Source: an uncultured Clostridia bacterium (GTDB taxonomy: Bacteria > Bacillota > Clostridia > Christensenellales > UBA1242). Taken from it: a stretch of DNA of 38,536 bases. The notes under the pieces are model-generated. The model was not told the origin of the DNA and ran no database searches. It worked only from the letters and a program-made list of their open reading frames with translations. Of this stretch, positions 23,181 to 31,629 are shown piece after piece. Within the stretch, counting starts at the first letter, position 1. Each line of letters starts with the position of its first letter. The translations under genes were made by a program, and so were the position numbers. The stretch lies in the NCBI GenBank assembly GCA_944364445.1, contig CALVWC010000007.1, positions 1-38,536 of the forward strand, in the 5' to 3' direction.

Positions 23181-25353
23181 GATTTCCTATTTAATCATTT
23201 TCTTGGTTATCGTGCTTTTATTCTGCCTTCTTTTTGTTGACTTCGGAAATAACGGGCAACAAATAACAGGAGATACAGCATTGGAATATATTGAAAACGC
23301 CGATAATCCTAACATTACTGAAAATACCCAAAAAGCACAATTTGTTTTTATTCAAAATGGAGTTGGTTATATTATTGTTGTGGACAGCAGTATTCCAGCA
23401 AACCAAGTGCCAACTTATTCAGATTATTATTTTTATCTAGAAAATTCTGATATGATTATTGACAAGTGCGAAGCGCATGGTGTTAAATGGGATTATGCTC
23501 CACCGGGTGTAAGTTTCTGGGATGTTTTAATTCCAATCCTCTATATTGCTTTTGCTATTTTTGTGATTTGGATGATTTACAGAATGATTGCTGGCACAAA
23601 CAAGGGTGCTTTCAGTTTTGGTAAAACAAAAGTTAAATCTTACACCATGACCAAGGTTAAATTTTCTGATATTGCTGGCATGGACGAAGAAAAGGCAGAA
23701 CTTGCTGAAATTGTGGAATTTTTGAAAAATCCTAAGAAGTTCACCGACCTTGGTGCAAGAATTCCAAAGGGCGTTCTTTTGGTTGGTCAGCCGGGAACAG
23801 GTAAAACACTTCTTGCTCGTGCTGTTGCTGGCGAAAGCAAAGTTCCTTTCATTTCCATAAGCGGTTCCGACTTTGTGGAAATGTTTGTTGGTGTGGGTGC
23901 TTCGCGTGTTCGTGATTTATTTGACCAAGCAAAGAAGAATAAACCTTGCATTGTGTTTATCGACGAAATTGACGCTGTTGGCAGGCAAAGAGGGGCAGGC
24001 CTTGGTGGCGGAAACGATGAACGCGAACAAACTTTAAACCAACTTCTTGTGGAAATGGATGGCTTTGAACCAAACGAAGGTATTATTGTGCTTGCTGCCA
24101 CAAACCGCAGTGATGTGCTTGACCCTGCACTTATGCGTCCGGGGCGTTTTGACAGACAAATCTATGTTCACATCCCAGATGTTAAAGGCAGAGAGGGAAT
24201 TTTGAAAATTCATGCAAGAAACAAACCTATCGATGATTCTGTTGATTTTTCAGTGCTTGCAAGAATAACAAGTGGTTTCACTGGTGCAGATATCGAAAAT
24301 ATGCTTAACGAGGCTGCCATTTTGGCGGCGCGTGCCAACAGACCAAAAATCATTATGGAAGATATCACAGAGGGTATCAACAAGGTGATTATGGGACCTC
24401 AAAAGAAGAGCCGTGTTATCACTGAAAAGGAAAAGAAACTAACCGCTTATCACGAAGCTGGGCACACAATTATTGCTAAGAGTTTGAAATATTGCGAAGA
24501 TGTGCAAGAAGTTTCCATCATTCCTCGCGGAAGTGCGGGTGGCTACACCATGAGTAGACCTGAAAACGACGATATGACAATGAGTATCGGCAAGGCAAAT
24601 GATATTATTGCTATGAGCATGGGCGGAAGAATTGCCGAGGAACTCATCTTCAAAAACATCACAAGCGGAGCGTCTTCCGATATTCAACACGCCACAAAAA
24701 TTGCCAGAGCCATGGTGTATGAATGGGGTATGAGCAAGAAATTAGGTTTTATGGCACTTTCTTCAAATGGAGAGGTGTTTATTGGAAGAGATTATCAAAC
24801 ACGCAACAACTTCTCGGAAAAACTTGCTGGCATTGCAGATGAAGAAGTTATGAGCATTTTAAATGATAACTATAAGCGTGCTAAGGAAGTGTTAACGGAA
24901 AAACTTGATCTTTTGCATGAAATGGCTAAACTTTTAATGGAAAGAGAAACAATCTATAAGGAAGAAGTTGACATGATTATGGCTGGCAAAAAGACGGAAG
25001 AGATTGTTGAAATTATGGAAAAACGCGAGAAAGAGCAAAAGGAAAAAGAGGCTAAACTTCGCGAAGAAAAAAGCCGTTTTGAAAAAATTCGTGCTTATGA
25101 AGCCAAGATTGCCGAGGGCGAAAAGTTGGTGGAACAAGGCATTTTGACAACAGAAGAACTTAACCTAATAAAAAAAGAGTTTGAAGAATATAAAAAGTCC
25201 ATCGAAGAAAAGAAAGAAGAAGTTAAAACCGAAGAGAAATCGGAAGCAAAAGAAGTTAAGGATGAAAAGAAGGAAGAAAATTCACAAACCAAGGTTAAAG
25301 TGACAAGAAAAAGAAAGACACCAAATAAAAAAGATGACAGCGAGGGTAAATAA
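23152..25353 (+). CDS. ftsH: ATP-dependent zinc metalloprotease FtsH
   Basis: This 733-residue membrane AAA protease removes damaged membrane proteins and regulators. It has helix 1 (about 10-28), an outer domain, helix 2 (about 125-148), Walker A GQPGTGKT (212-219), Walker [13 protein letters not shown], the second-region motif [20 protein letters not shown], and the zinc site HEAGH (434-438). From about residue 610 it continues in ~120 residues of K/E-rich coiled coil, longer than in most FtsH. AAGGAGAG precedes the ATG. The stop overlaps the next start (TAATG), coupling it to the membrane protein downstream. Confidence 0.97.
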   Translation: MNEKKQGGFKISYLIIFLVIVLLFCLLFVDFGNNGQQITGDTALEYIENADNPNITENTQKAQFVFIQNGVGYIIVVDSSIPANQVPTYSDYYFYLENSDMIIDKCEAHGVKWDYAPPGVSFWDVLIPILYIAFAIFVIWMIYRMIAGTNKGAFSFGKTKVKSYTMTKVKFSDIAGMDEEKAELAEIVEFLKNPKKFTDLGARIPKGVLLVGQPGTGKTLLARAVAGESKVPFISISGSDFVEMFVGVGASRVRDLFDQAKKNKPCIVFIDEIDAVGRQRGAGLGGGNDEREQTLNQLLVEMDGFEPNEGIIVLAATNRSDVLDPALMRPGRFDRQIYVHIPDVKGREGILKIHARNKPIDDSVDFSVLARITSGFTGADIENMLNEAAILAARANRPKIIMEDITEGINKVIMGPQKKSRVITEKEKKLTAYHEAGHTIIAKSLKYCEDVQEVSIIPRGSAGGYTMSRPENDDMTMSIGKANDIIAMSMGGRIAEELIFKNITSGASSDIQHATKIARAMVYEWGMSKKLGFMALSSNGEVFIGRDYQTRNNFSEKLAGIADEEVMSILNDNYKRAKEVLTEKLDLLHEMAKLLMERETIYKEEVDMIMAGKKTEEIVEIMEKREKEQKEKEAKLREEKSRFEKIRAYEAKIAEGEKLVEQGILTTEELNLIKKEFEEYKKSIEEKKEEVKTEEKSEAKEVKDEKKEENSQTKVKVTRKRKTPNKKDDSEGK

Positions 25354-26081
25354 TGGAAGAAAAAGAAATTAAAGAAGAAAAAGTTGTGACCGACGACGAA
25401 CTTTATGCGAAAATTGAAACCGAAAAAATGCTTAAAAGCAAGAAGAATAAGAATATCATCATGATAACCTCTCTTGCACTTGTTTTGGCGGTGGTTGTTG
25501 TGGTTATCTGCCTTGCCACCATTCGTGTTAATTTGAAACCAAATTTTTTAAGCGGAACAACCTACAGTGCAAATGTTGTTATTGATGGATACAGCGAGAC
25601 AGGAGATATGTCTAACTCAAGTTTAACAGATAATTTCAATGAGTTCAATAATCTTCTTAATGACGCCATGAGTCAAACATATTTTGCGGGACTGTTTAAC
25701 GGAAGTATGTTTAATTATTCGATAACTGAAAATAAGAATAACACCTTTAGTAATTTTGAATCGAAAACGCTTAAAGATGCAAGTTATGTTTTCTTTGAAT
25801 TTATTGAGCCACAAACACTTTTAAATCATGACGGAAGTGTTTATTCTTCTCGTTTAAATTCAACAATCACTTCATTTAAATTTAATTACGTTTACATGAT
25901 TTTGAATGAAGAAGAAGGTGTTCAAAATATTGATTTTTATGTTAAGACAGAATATAGGCGCACGGATGGCGAGGAGGTTGGACTTGGCGGTGTGACAGGA
26001 TATTATGTTATAAAAATCACCACTCAAGGTGACACCAGCGCACTTTTTGACCACTATAACCCAAACAGTGAGAATAAATAA
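25353..26081 (+). CDS. Membrane-anchored protein coupled to ftsH, unknown function
   Basis: This 242-residue protein has an acidic/basic cytoplasmic N-terminus (about 35 residues), one long hydrophobic helix (IIMITSLALVLAVVVVVICL, about 35-54) and a ~185-residue outer domain rich in N, S, T and aromatic residues. No family is recognised. There is no lipobox. Its start shares the A of the ftsH stop, so it is made with FtsH and might be a substrate adaptor or partner, which is inference. A terminator follows at once. Confidence 0.65.
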   Translation: MEEKEIKEEKVVTDDELYAKIETEKMLKSKKNKNIIMITSLALVLAVVVVVICLATIRVNLKPNFLSGTTYSANVVIDGYSETGDMSNSSLTDNFNEFNNLLNDAMSQTYFAGLFNGSMFNYSITENKNNTFSNFESKTLKDASYVFFEFIEPQTLLNHDGSVYSSRLNSTITSFKFNYVYMILNEEEGVQNIDFYVKTEYRRTDGEEVGLGGVTGYYVIKITTQGDTSALFDHYNPNSENK

Positions 26082-26082
26082 G

Positions 26083-26106
26083 AAAACTCGCAAAATGCGA
26101 GTTTTT
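26083..26106 (+). terminator. Intrinsic terminator of the ftsH unit
   Basis: AAAACTCGCA and TGCGAGTTTT form a perfect 10-bp stem with an AAA loop and T tail. Confidence 0.9.
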
Positions 26107-26221
26107 ATTAAAAGAATAAAAAATTGTTAGCGTTAATTTAATTTTAGAAAGATTGTTTTAGGATAAGTCAGTAAGAAACAAACTTTTTTCAAAAAAAATT
26201 TTGTGAATTTAGTGAAAATTG

Positions 26222-26250
26222 TTGACAAACATTTTTGTGTGTGATATAAT
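26222..26250 (+). promoter_or_regulatory. Strong promoter of rplJ-rplL
   Basis: TTGACA (26222-26227), 17 bases, TATAAT (26245-26250) with the extended TGA. This is the best promoter in the window, as expected for ribosomal proteins. The ~115 bases before it, after the ftsH terminator, show nothing else. Confidence 0.92.
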
Positions 26251-26256
26251 CTAAGC

Positions 26257-26400
26257 GTAAAAAATCTTCCAAAGACCGCAAGTGCATTTTGCGTAAACGA
26301 ATTTTCGTGCTTGCCGAGGAAAAGAACATATGAGTTTAATTTTATCTCTGTGCCTTTTCCGTGGTTCAGAGATTTTTTATTTGAAACACAAAATTTTTAA
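26257..26400 (+). ncRNA. Ribosomal protein L10 leader
   Basis: The ~150-base untranslated leader has the L10-leader pattern: AAAGACCGCAAGTGC (near 26271), GCGTAAACG, then GTGCTTGCCGAGGA (near 26309), in which the CGCAAG and CTTGCCG arms can form the kink-turn stem bound by L10(L12)4. It feeds back on rplJ-rplL when free L10 accumulates. An attenuator hairpin forms its 3' part. Confidence 0.85.
26344..26379 (+). terminator. Attenuator terminator of the L10 leader
   Basis: ATCTCTG pairs with CAGAGAT around a 16-base loop and is followed by TTTTTT. It sits between the L10-binding region and the rplJ ribosome binding site, as in other Firmicutes leaders. Confidence 0.8.
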
Positions 26401-26415
26401 AAGGAGGTTATAGAC

Positions 26416-26931
26416 ATGAGTGCTAATTTTGAGGCAAAGAAACAACTTGTTGAGGAAATTAAAGAAAAATTTTCCAAAGCAAAAACATTGGCTTTTGTTG
26501 ACTACCGCGGAATTACTGTTGATGAAGACACTGCAATGCGTCGTAAGTTCCGTGAAGCCGGTTGTGAATATAAAGTCTATAAAAACCGCTTGATGTTGAA
26601 AGCACTTTCTGACCTTGGTATCGAGTGCTCTGCAAATTACTTTGAAGGCACTACTGCTGTTGCGATTGGTTATGAAGATGAAGTTGCACCTGCAAAAATC
26701 TTGTGCGACACCATCAGCAAAACTAAGAAAATGGCTATCAAATTTGGAATTTTAAATGGTGTAAGCGTTTCCGCTGAAAACATCGAAGCACTTGCAAAAC
26801 TTCCATCGAAGGAAGAACTTATTGCAAAACTGCTTGGAACTTTGAACAATCCAATCACAAGTTTGTGCAGAGTTTTGAACGCTCCAACAAGGGGCATGGT
26901 TGTTGCTTTGAATGCAATCGCCACAAAATAA
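26416..26931 (+). CDS. rplJ: Ribosomal protein L10
   Basis: This 171-residue protein of the large-subunit stalk binds 23S rRNA and holds the L7/L12 dimers. It shows the family N-terminus (KKQLVEEIKEKFSKAKTLAFVDYRGITV), KVYKNRLMLKAL and FEGTTAVAIGYED, then a C-terminal helix for L12. AAAGGAGG precedes the ATG. It is unusual in standing apart from rplK-rplA and rpoBC; the gene upstream is an ftsH unit. Control is by the L10 leader. Confidence 0.97.
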   Translation: MSANFEAKKQLVEEIKEKFSKAKTLAFVDYRGITVDEDTAMRRKFREAGCEYKVYKNRLMLKALSDLGIECSANYFEGTTAVAIGYEDEVAPAKILCDTISKTKKMAIKFGILNGVSVSAENIEALAKLPSKEELIAKLLGTLNNPITSLCRVLNAPTRGMVVALNAIATK

Positions 26932-26958
26932 TTTGTTAAATAAAAGGAGATAATTAAA

Positions 26959-27333
26959 ATGGCTGATATCAAAAATTTAGTTGAAGAAATCAAAAAATTA
27001 ACTATCGTTGAAGTTTCTGATCTTGTTAAAGCATTAGAAGAAGAATTCGGAGTTTCTGCTGCTGCTCCAGTTGCAGTTGCTGCTGCTCCTACCGCTGCTG
27101 CTCCAGCTGCTGCTGAAGAGAAGAGCGAATTCAACATTTTCTTGAAAGAAGTTGGTGCTAACAAAATTGCAGTTATCAAAGTTGTTAGAGAAGTGACAGG
27201 TCTTGGTCTTAGTGAAGCCAAGGCTGTTGTTGACGGCGCTCCAAAAATGGTTAAAGAAAATGTTGCAACAAGCGAAGCAAAAGAAATTGAAGCAAAATTC
27301 AAAGAAGCTGGCGCTGTTGTTGAATTAAAGTAA
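26959..27333 (+). CDS. rplL: Ribosomal protein L7/L12
   Basis: This 124-residue stalk protein recruits translation factors. It has the dimerising N-terminal helix pair ([20 protein letters not shown]), the alanine-rich hinge ([18 protein letters not shown], about 36-54) and the globular C-domain with [22 protein letters not shown] precedes the ATG. It is co-transcribed with rplJ and has four-fold need over L10, but no internal promoter is visible in the 27-base gap. Confidence 0.98.
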   Translation: MADIKNLVEEIKKLTIVEVSDLVKALEEEFGVSAAAPVAVAAAPTAAAPAAAEEKSEFNIFLKEVGANKIAVIKVVREVTGLGLSEAKAVVDGAPKMVKENVATSEAKEIEAKFKEAGAVVELK

Positions 27334-27366
27334 TTAGTAATTTGTGAGTAAATGTTTTGTGTTTCA

Positions 27367-27399
27367 AAAAAATACGCTTTATCGGCGTATTTTTTCTTT
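27367..27399. terminator. Bidirectional terminator between rplL and gpmI
   Basis: AAAAAATACGC and GCGTATTTTTT form an 11-bp stem with T-tracts on both strands, serving the convergent genes. Confidence 0.9.
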
Positions 27400-27402
27400 T
27401 CT

Positions 27403-28905
27403 CTAAAAAAGCGGTTCATCGTAAGTGGCAGGTGGGGTGATATTTAAGAGTTTTAAAACTGTTGGTGCAATAGAGGTCAAAGATTTTCCTTTCCTTAATT
27501 TAACCTTTTTGTTTTTCTTGCTAACCAAAATGAATGGCACAGGATTTGTGGTGTGTGTGGTCACTTTGTTGCCTTTTTCATCAATCATTTCTTCAGCGTT
27601 GCCGTGGTCAGCGGTTATCAAACATTCTCCGCCGACCATCAATGTGGCTAGGGCGACAGTGTATGCACATTTGTCAACACATTTAATTGCCTCTTTGGTG
27701 CTTTCAAAGTTGCCTGTGTGCCCAATCATGTCAGGATTGGAGAAGTTTACGAGAATATAATCATATTTCATGGAGTGAATTGCTTCCACAACCGCTTCTG
27801 TGATTTCCATTGCTCGCATTTTAGGATATTTTGAAAAATCTTTGACGTTGATGCTGTCGATAAGTTTTCTGTCCTCTTTTGGATATGGTTTTTCAATTCC
27901 TCCATTAATAAAGAAGGTGACATGAGCGTATTTGGTGGTTTCAGAGGTGTGAAATTGGCTAAGCCCATTTTGAGATATTATTGAGGCAAGATTATCTTCC
28001 ACTATGATTGGAGGGTAAAGGATGTTGAGGTCTTTTAAGTCTGCAGAATATTCCGTCATGGTTGTGAAAAGAAGGTTTTTAAATTTTTTAGTTTTAAATT
28101 CTTTAAAATCTTCTTTTGTAAAGGCGGTGGTCAGTTCTATTGCGCGGTCAGTTCGATAGTTGAAAAAAATCACGCTGTCGTTGTCAGAGATTTTGCCATT
28201 TTCATTGATAACACAAGGCTCCATAAATTCGTCGGTAATCCCTTCATCATACATCGTTTCAATCGCATCATGAGAAGAATTAAATTTTCTTCCTTCACCT
28301 TCGGTTAAAAGTCGATAGGCTTTTTCCAGTCGGTCGAAGCGTTTTTCTCTGTCCATGGCATAAACTCTTCCAATGAGGGTGGCAATTTTTGCGTTAGTGC
28401 CTTTTATTTTTTCTTCCGCTTCTTGCAAAAATTTTCTTCCGTCTTTAACGCCTGTGTCTCTGCCGTCAAGAAAAGCATGAATGAAAATATTTTTAATGTT
28501 ATAGTTTTTAGCAAAGTCTAAAATAGCATACATATGTGATAGTTCCGAGTGAACTCCACCATTTGAAAATAACCCCATTATATGCAATGAGGAATTGTTT
28601 TTTTCTGCATGAGAAAGCGCTTTGATAAGGGCTGGATTTTCATAAAATTTGCCACTTTCAATGTCGGTGTTGATGTGTTGAAGGTCTTGCAAGATAACTC
28701 TGCCTGCACCGATTGTGAGATGTCCCACTTCTGAGTTTCCCATTTGACCTTCTGGAAGCCCAACAGCCAATCCACTCGCTTTCAAAAGGGTGTGAGGATA
28801 TTCCTTTTTAAGTTTATCAAGATATGGTGTTCCTTGGCTTTTAATGGCATTTCCAAATTTTTCTTTTCTCTCGCCAAAGCCGTCTAAAATAACTAATGTA
28901 ATCAT
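27403..28905 (-). CDS. gpmI: Cofactor-independent phosphoglycerate mutase
   Basis: This 500-residue alkaline-phosphatase-fold enzyme interconverts 3- and 2-phosphoglycerate in glycolysis. It has D8 (VILDGFG), the serine S58 in PEGQMGNSEVGH, HAFLDGRDTGVKDGRKF for the substrate loop, and TADHGNAEEMID near the C-terminus for the metals. Length and motifs are normal. AGGAG precedes the ATG. It is a single gene with its own promoter. Confidence 0.97.
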   Translation of the reverse strand: MITLVILDGFGERKEKFGNAIKSQGTPYLDKLKKEYPHTLLKASGLAVGLPEGQMGNSEVGHLTIGAGRVILQDLQHINTDIESGKFYENPALIKALSHAEKNNSSLHIMGLFSNGGVHSELSHMYAILDFAKNYNIKNIFIHAFLDGRDTGVKDGRKFLQEAEEKIKGTNAKIATLIGRVYAMDREKRFDRLEKAYRLLTEGEGRKFNSSHDAIETMYDEGITDEFMEPCVINENGKISDNDSVIFFNYRTDRAIELTTAFTKEDFKEFKTKKFKNLLFTTMTEYSADLKDLNILYPPIIVEDNLASIISQNGLSQFHTSETTKYAHVTFFINGGIEKPYPKEDRKLIDSINVKDFSKYPKMRAMEITEAVVEAIHSMKYDYILVNFSNPDMIGHTGNFESTKEAIKCVDKCAYTVALATLMVGGECLITADHGNAEEMIDEKGNKVTTHTTNPVPFILVSKKNKKVKLRKGKSLTSIAPTVLKLLNITPPATYDEPLF

Positions 28906-28923
28906 GATTTTCTCCTAGTTATT

Positions 28924-28952
28924 AGGATAAACTTTTTATATATTTATGTCAA
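28924..28952 (-). promoter_or_regulatory. Promoter of gpmI
   Basis: On the minus strand TTGACA (28952-28947), 17 bases, TATCCT (28929-28924). Confidence 0.75.
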
Positions 28953-29069
28953 ACAAAATGCAATAAGTTTTCAACTTTAACTTGAAAACATTGAAAAATT
29001 AATTTGGTTGAAAAATAGCAATCTTAACAAAAAACCGCAAAAAATAGCGTAAAATTAATGTTTTTTCTT

Positions 29070-29090
29070 AAAAAAGTGTGTTTTTTTGAT
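29070..29090. repeat. A-tract/GTGTG/T-tract motif, copy 3
   Basis: AAAAAAGTGTGTTTTTTTGAT in the 244-base gap between gpmI and the DUF378 gene. The rest of that gap is AT-rich without a clear terminator. Confidence 0.5.
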
Positions 29091-29149
29091 TTTTTTATCC
29101 AAAAAATCGATTTGGAATTAGAAATTATGCAAAACAATTTAGAAAAAAT

Positions 29150-29476
29150 CTAACTGTCATTTTGGTTTTCTTCTTTGTTAGAATTATTAGTTTTAATGTT
29201 TTCTCGACCTGCTTCAACATTGCTTGCTATTAAGTTTTCGTTTTTTTCTTCTTTTTTCGCTTTCTTCTTTTCCCAAACCTTAACCGAACCTTTGTTGGCA
29301 ATTATTCTTATGATGAGATATAAACAGCCAATGCCAATTATGATGTAGCAAATGCGTGAAAACATACTGGCTTGATAGCCAAAAAGCCCAGCGACAAAAT
29401 CGTATTGAAGAAGCCCAATAAGTAGCCAATTTATGCATCCAGCAACCGTCAACAAAAAGGCGATAAAGGTCAGCAT
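29150..29476 (-). CDS. DUF378 family membrane protein
   Basis: The start is the ATG at 29476, preceded by GAGGT six bases away; a TTG at 29494 opens a longer but worse frame. The 108-residue protein has two hydrophobic helices and the DUF378 pattern: CINWLLIGLLQYDFVAGLFG (about residues 13-32) and ICYIIIGIGCLYLI. The family function is unknown; members are small membrane proteins found in many Firmicutes. The last ~45 residues are a charged K/E/N-rich tail that most relatives lack. Confidence 0.85.
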   Translation of the reverse strand: MLTFIAFLLTVAGCINWLLIGLLQYDFVAGLFGYQASMFSRICYIIIGIGCLYLIIRIIANKGSVKVWEKKKAKKEEKNENLIASNVEAGRENIKTNNSNKEENQNDS

Positions 29477-29642
29477 TTTTACCTCACTTTTCAAAAATTT
29501 TCATTTATTATCTTGATTTTTTCACTTTTTTATACTTTTTTTCATATTTTTTAAAGAAAATAGCGGTATTTTGATAAATTTTTAAAACAAGGAATATTTT
29601 AAAACTTTTTTGAATATCTTATTTGAAATGTGCTAAATTTGC

Positions 29643-29671
29643 TTGACATTTTTTTTAATTTTAATTATAAT
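29643..29671 (+). promoter_or_regulatory. Promoter of greA
   Basis: TTGACA (29643-29648), 17 bases, TATAAT (29666-29671); a perfect consensus. Confidence 0.92.
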
Positions 29672-29716
29672 ATCAAGGTTAAATTTAGAAATCGACCTAT
29701 AAAGGAGGCTATATTA

Positions 29717-30187
29717 ATGGAAGTTCATTACTTAACACCAGAAGGTAAAAAAGAATTAGAGAAGAAACTCAATCACTATAAAACAGTGGAAAGGCCAAAC
29801 GTTGTTAAACGCATTGGCATTGCTCGTGAATTTGGCGACTTATCTGAAAATTCAGAGTATGACGCTGCAAAAGACGAGCAGGCACAAATTGAAGCAGAAA
29901 TCGCTGAAATGGAAAATATCCTTTTGAATGCTGTTATCATCGACAAGAAGAGTATCGACTCTAATGTTGTCAGCGTCGGCACAAAAGTTAAACTTTATGA
30001 TGAAGATTTTGATGAAGAGGTGGAATATCGCATTTCTGGCTCATCTGAAAGCGATCCTAAAAATGGAATTATAAGCAATCTTTCTCCTGTTGGCAAGGCA
30101 CTAATTGGTCACAAAAAAGGCGAAGTTGTTCCAGTTCACACGCCAGGCGGAGTTGTGAAATATAAAATCATCGACATTAAAATTTAA
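29717..30187 (+). CDS. greA: Transcription elongation factor GreA
   Basis: This 156-residue factor rescues backtracked RNA polymerase by stimulating transcript cleavage. The N-terminal coiled coil (LTPEGKKELEKKLNHY) has the tip with the acidic residues GDLSENSEYDAAK, and the C-domain (GTKVKLYDEDFDEEVEYRIS; SPVGKALIGHKKGE) has the FKBP-like fold. The ATG at 29717 follows AAAGGAGG; the longer frame from 29630 lies before the promoter. After the stop are about 260 bases without a gene, holding two weak hairpins and no clean terminator. Confidence 0.97.
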   Translation: MEVHYLTPEGKKELEKKLNHYKTVERPNVVKRIGIAREFGDLSENSEYDAAKDEQAQIEAEIAEMENILLNAVIIDKKSIDSNVVSVGTKVKLYDEDFDEEVEYRISGSSESDPKNGIISNLSPVGKALIGHKKGEVVPVHTPGGVVKYKIIDIKI

Positions 30188-30338
30188 ACTTATTTTATTA
30201 AGTTAAGTTTGAAGAAAATGTTTTAATTAAGTGGGCGCTCAAATCTTCTAAGTGCGAGTGAGATTATTTTATTTTAAAAAAAATTACCTATTTAATTTAA
30301 GCGTTCCTTACTTTCTGTTAAGATTTTCTTTTAATTTG

Positions 30339-30367
30339 TTGATTTTTTAATTAAAGTTTGCTATAAT
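30339..30367 (+). promoter_or_regulatory. Promoter of the membrane-protein gene
   Basis: TTGATT (30339-30344), 17 bases, TATAAT (30362-30367); start near 30374, leaving a ~78-base leader. Confidence 0.75.
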
Positions 30368-30451
30368 ATCTCTATCTTTGATGTTTGAAACTTGTTTGTG
30401 CAATTTGGCATGTGGGTTTTGTTTTGTCGAACTTATTATAAAGGAAGATTT

Positions 30452-31372
30452 ATGGCATTTGTGAATTCTGTTAAATTGTTTTGCTCGAATTGGGAGAAGG
30501 TTTTGAAACTTTTCCTATACTATATTGTTATTTTTGGCATCACAATTTGCCTATTACTTCCAGCATTTTTCGAGTTCGGCACAATAATTTCTAATAATGT
30601 GAATTCCTATGATTTTTCTAACTATTTAACAATTTTTCACTCCTCTTTCGGCGTTTATTTGCACAACTGTTTTGCTGTGACATTTAACATTTTCCTTGAA
30701 TGCGCAAACGCAAACCTTGGGCTTTTAATCTATGCTTTAATTGTGATTTACTTCCTTATGCCATTTCTATTCAACATTGGAAAATATGTTTTTTGTGAAA
30801 TGCTCTATGGCTACATGGCAAGTCAAAGCAAAGTGGGCTTTTTTAGCGCACTCTTTAAAACGCTAAATAAATCGCTTCTATATGCACTTGTTAAATCTTT
30901 GTATAACTTGCTGTTTATGGCTCTGACCACATATCTTGTTTTCCTTGTTGGACTAAGCGAGGGAGAATATTTTCAAATCTACCTTTTGCCACTTTGTGAA
31001 ATTTTGCTTTTAACCATTCTTTTCACACTCAACAAATTGTTTACAACTGGTTGGGCGCCAGCAATCATCGTTTTCGATTGCTCTGTTTTTGCAGGCTTTG
31101 TGCGCGGAGCAAGAGTTGTTGCTCGCAGATTTTTAAAGACTTTCTTTGTTGGGCTTATAATTTTCCTAATTTTCTTCCTCTTTACCTACATCATGGGAAT
31201 TTACAGTTTATTTGTGACCATTCCGCTTATCACGGCAGAGTTATGTATGTTTGATATGATAACATTCTTCACAAGCCAAGGTATGCGTTATTACATCAAC
31301 AAGAAAATCATAATGACGCCAAAGATGCTGGAAGAAGTGGATAAAATCAGCAAAACTAAATACATTATTTAA
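30452..31372 (+). CDS. Polytopic membrane protein, unknown function
   Basis: The start at 30452 is set by AAAGGAAG at 30440-30447; a longer frame from 30392 has no such site. The 306-residue protein has about six long hydrophobic segments with a soluble stretch between (for example LKLFLYYIVIFGITICLLLP near 20-39 and FVGLIIFLIFFLFTYIMGIY near 235-255). A short basic end follows. No family is recognised. It is a single gene. Confidence 0.65.
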   Translation: MAFVNSVKLFCSNWEKVLKLFLYYIVIFGITICLLLPAFFEFGTIISNNVNSYDFSNYLTIFHSSFGVYLHNCFAVTFNIFLECANANLGLLIYALIVIYFLMPFLFNIGKYVFCEMLYGYMASQSKVGFFSALFKTLNKSLLYALVKSLYNLLFMALTTYLVFLVGLSEGEYFQIYLLPLCEILLLTILFTLNKLFTTGWAPAIIVFDCSVFAGFVRGARVVARRFLKTFFVGLIIFLIFFLFTYIMGIYSLFVTIPLITAELCMFDMITFFTSQGMRYYINKKIIMTPKMLEEVDKISKTKYII

Positions 31373-31629
31373 GATAAAATTACGCGTAAAAAGTTTAATG
31401 TAAAGCGTTTTTCACGCCATAAATTCGTAAACCTTGACTATATATTAGGCAAAATGAATTTAAGCACGATTTGATTTCAAAACTTTTTATTATTTATTAA
31501 GAAAGATAAATTAATAGAGATGATTTAATAAATTTTTTTAAATAACTTTGTTATTAAACTCTTTTATCAAGGTAACTTTGTTTTAAAAGAGGTTTATATA
31601 TAAAAAATATTATTATAAAAGGAGATAAA
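31373..31629 (+). other. 257-base gap before the RNase J gene
   Basis: No gene is seen. It holds a 10-bp palindrome TTACGCGTAA (31380-31389), a TTGACT without a good -10, and, near the end, two copies of TAACTTTGTT and an imperfect inverted repeat CTCTTTTA/TTAAAAGAG (about 31559-31600) that could fold in the leader of the RNase J mRNA. Confidence 0.4.

Noticed and set aside
26670..27419. 249-residue minus-strand reading frame over rplJ and rplL
   Set aside because: It is antisense to two certain ribosomal protein genes, and its composition (A/T/S-rich) mirrors their codon use.
30185..30290. Terminator after greA
   Set aside because: The AACTTA/TAAGTT and AATCT/AGATT hairpins are short and lack a proper T-run.
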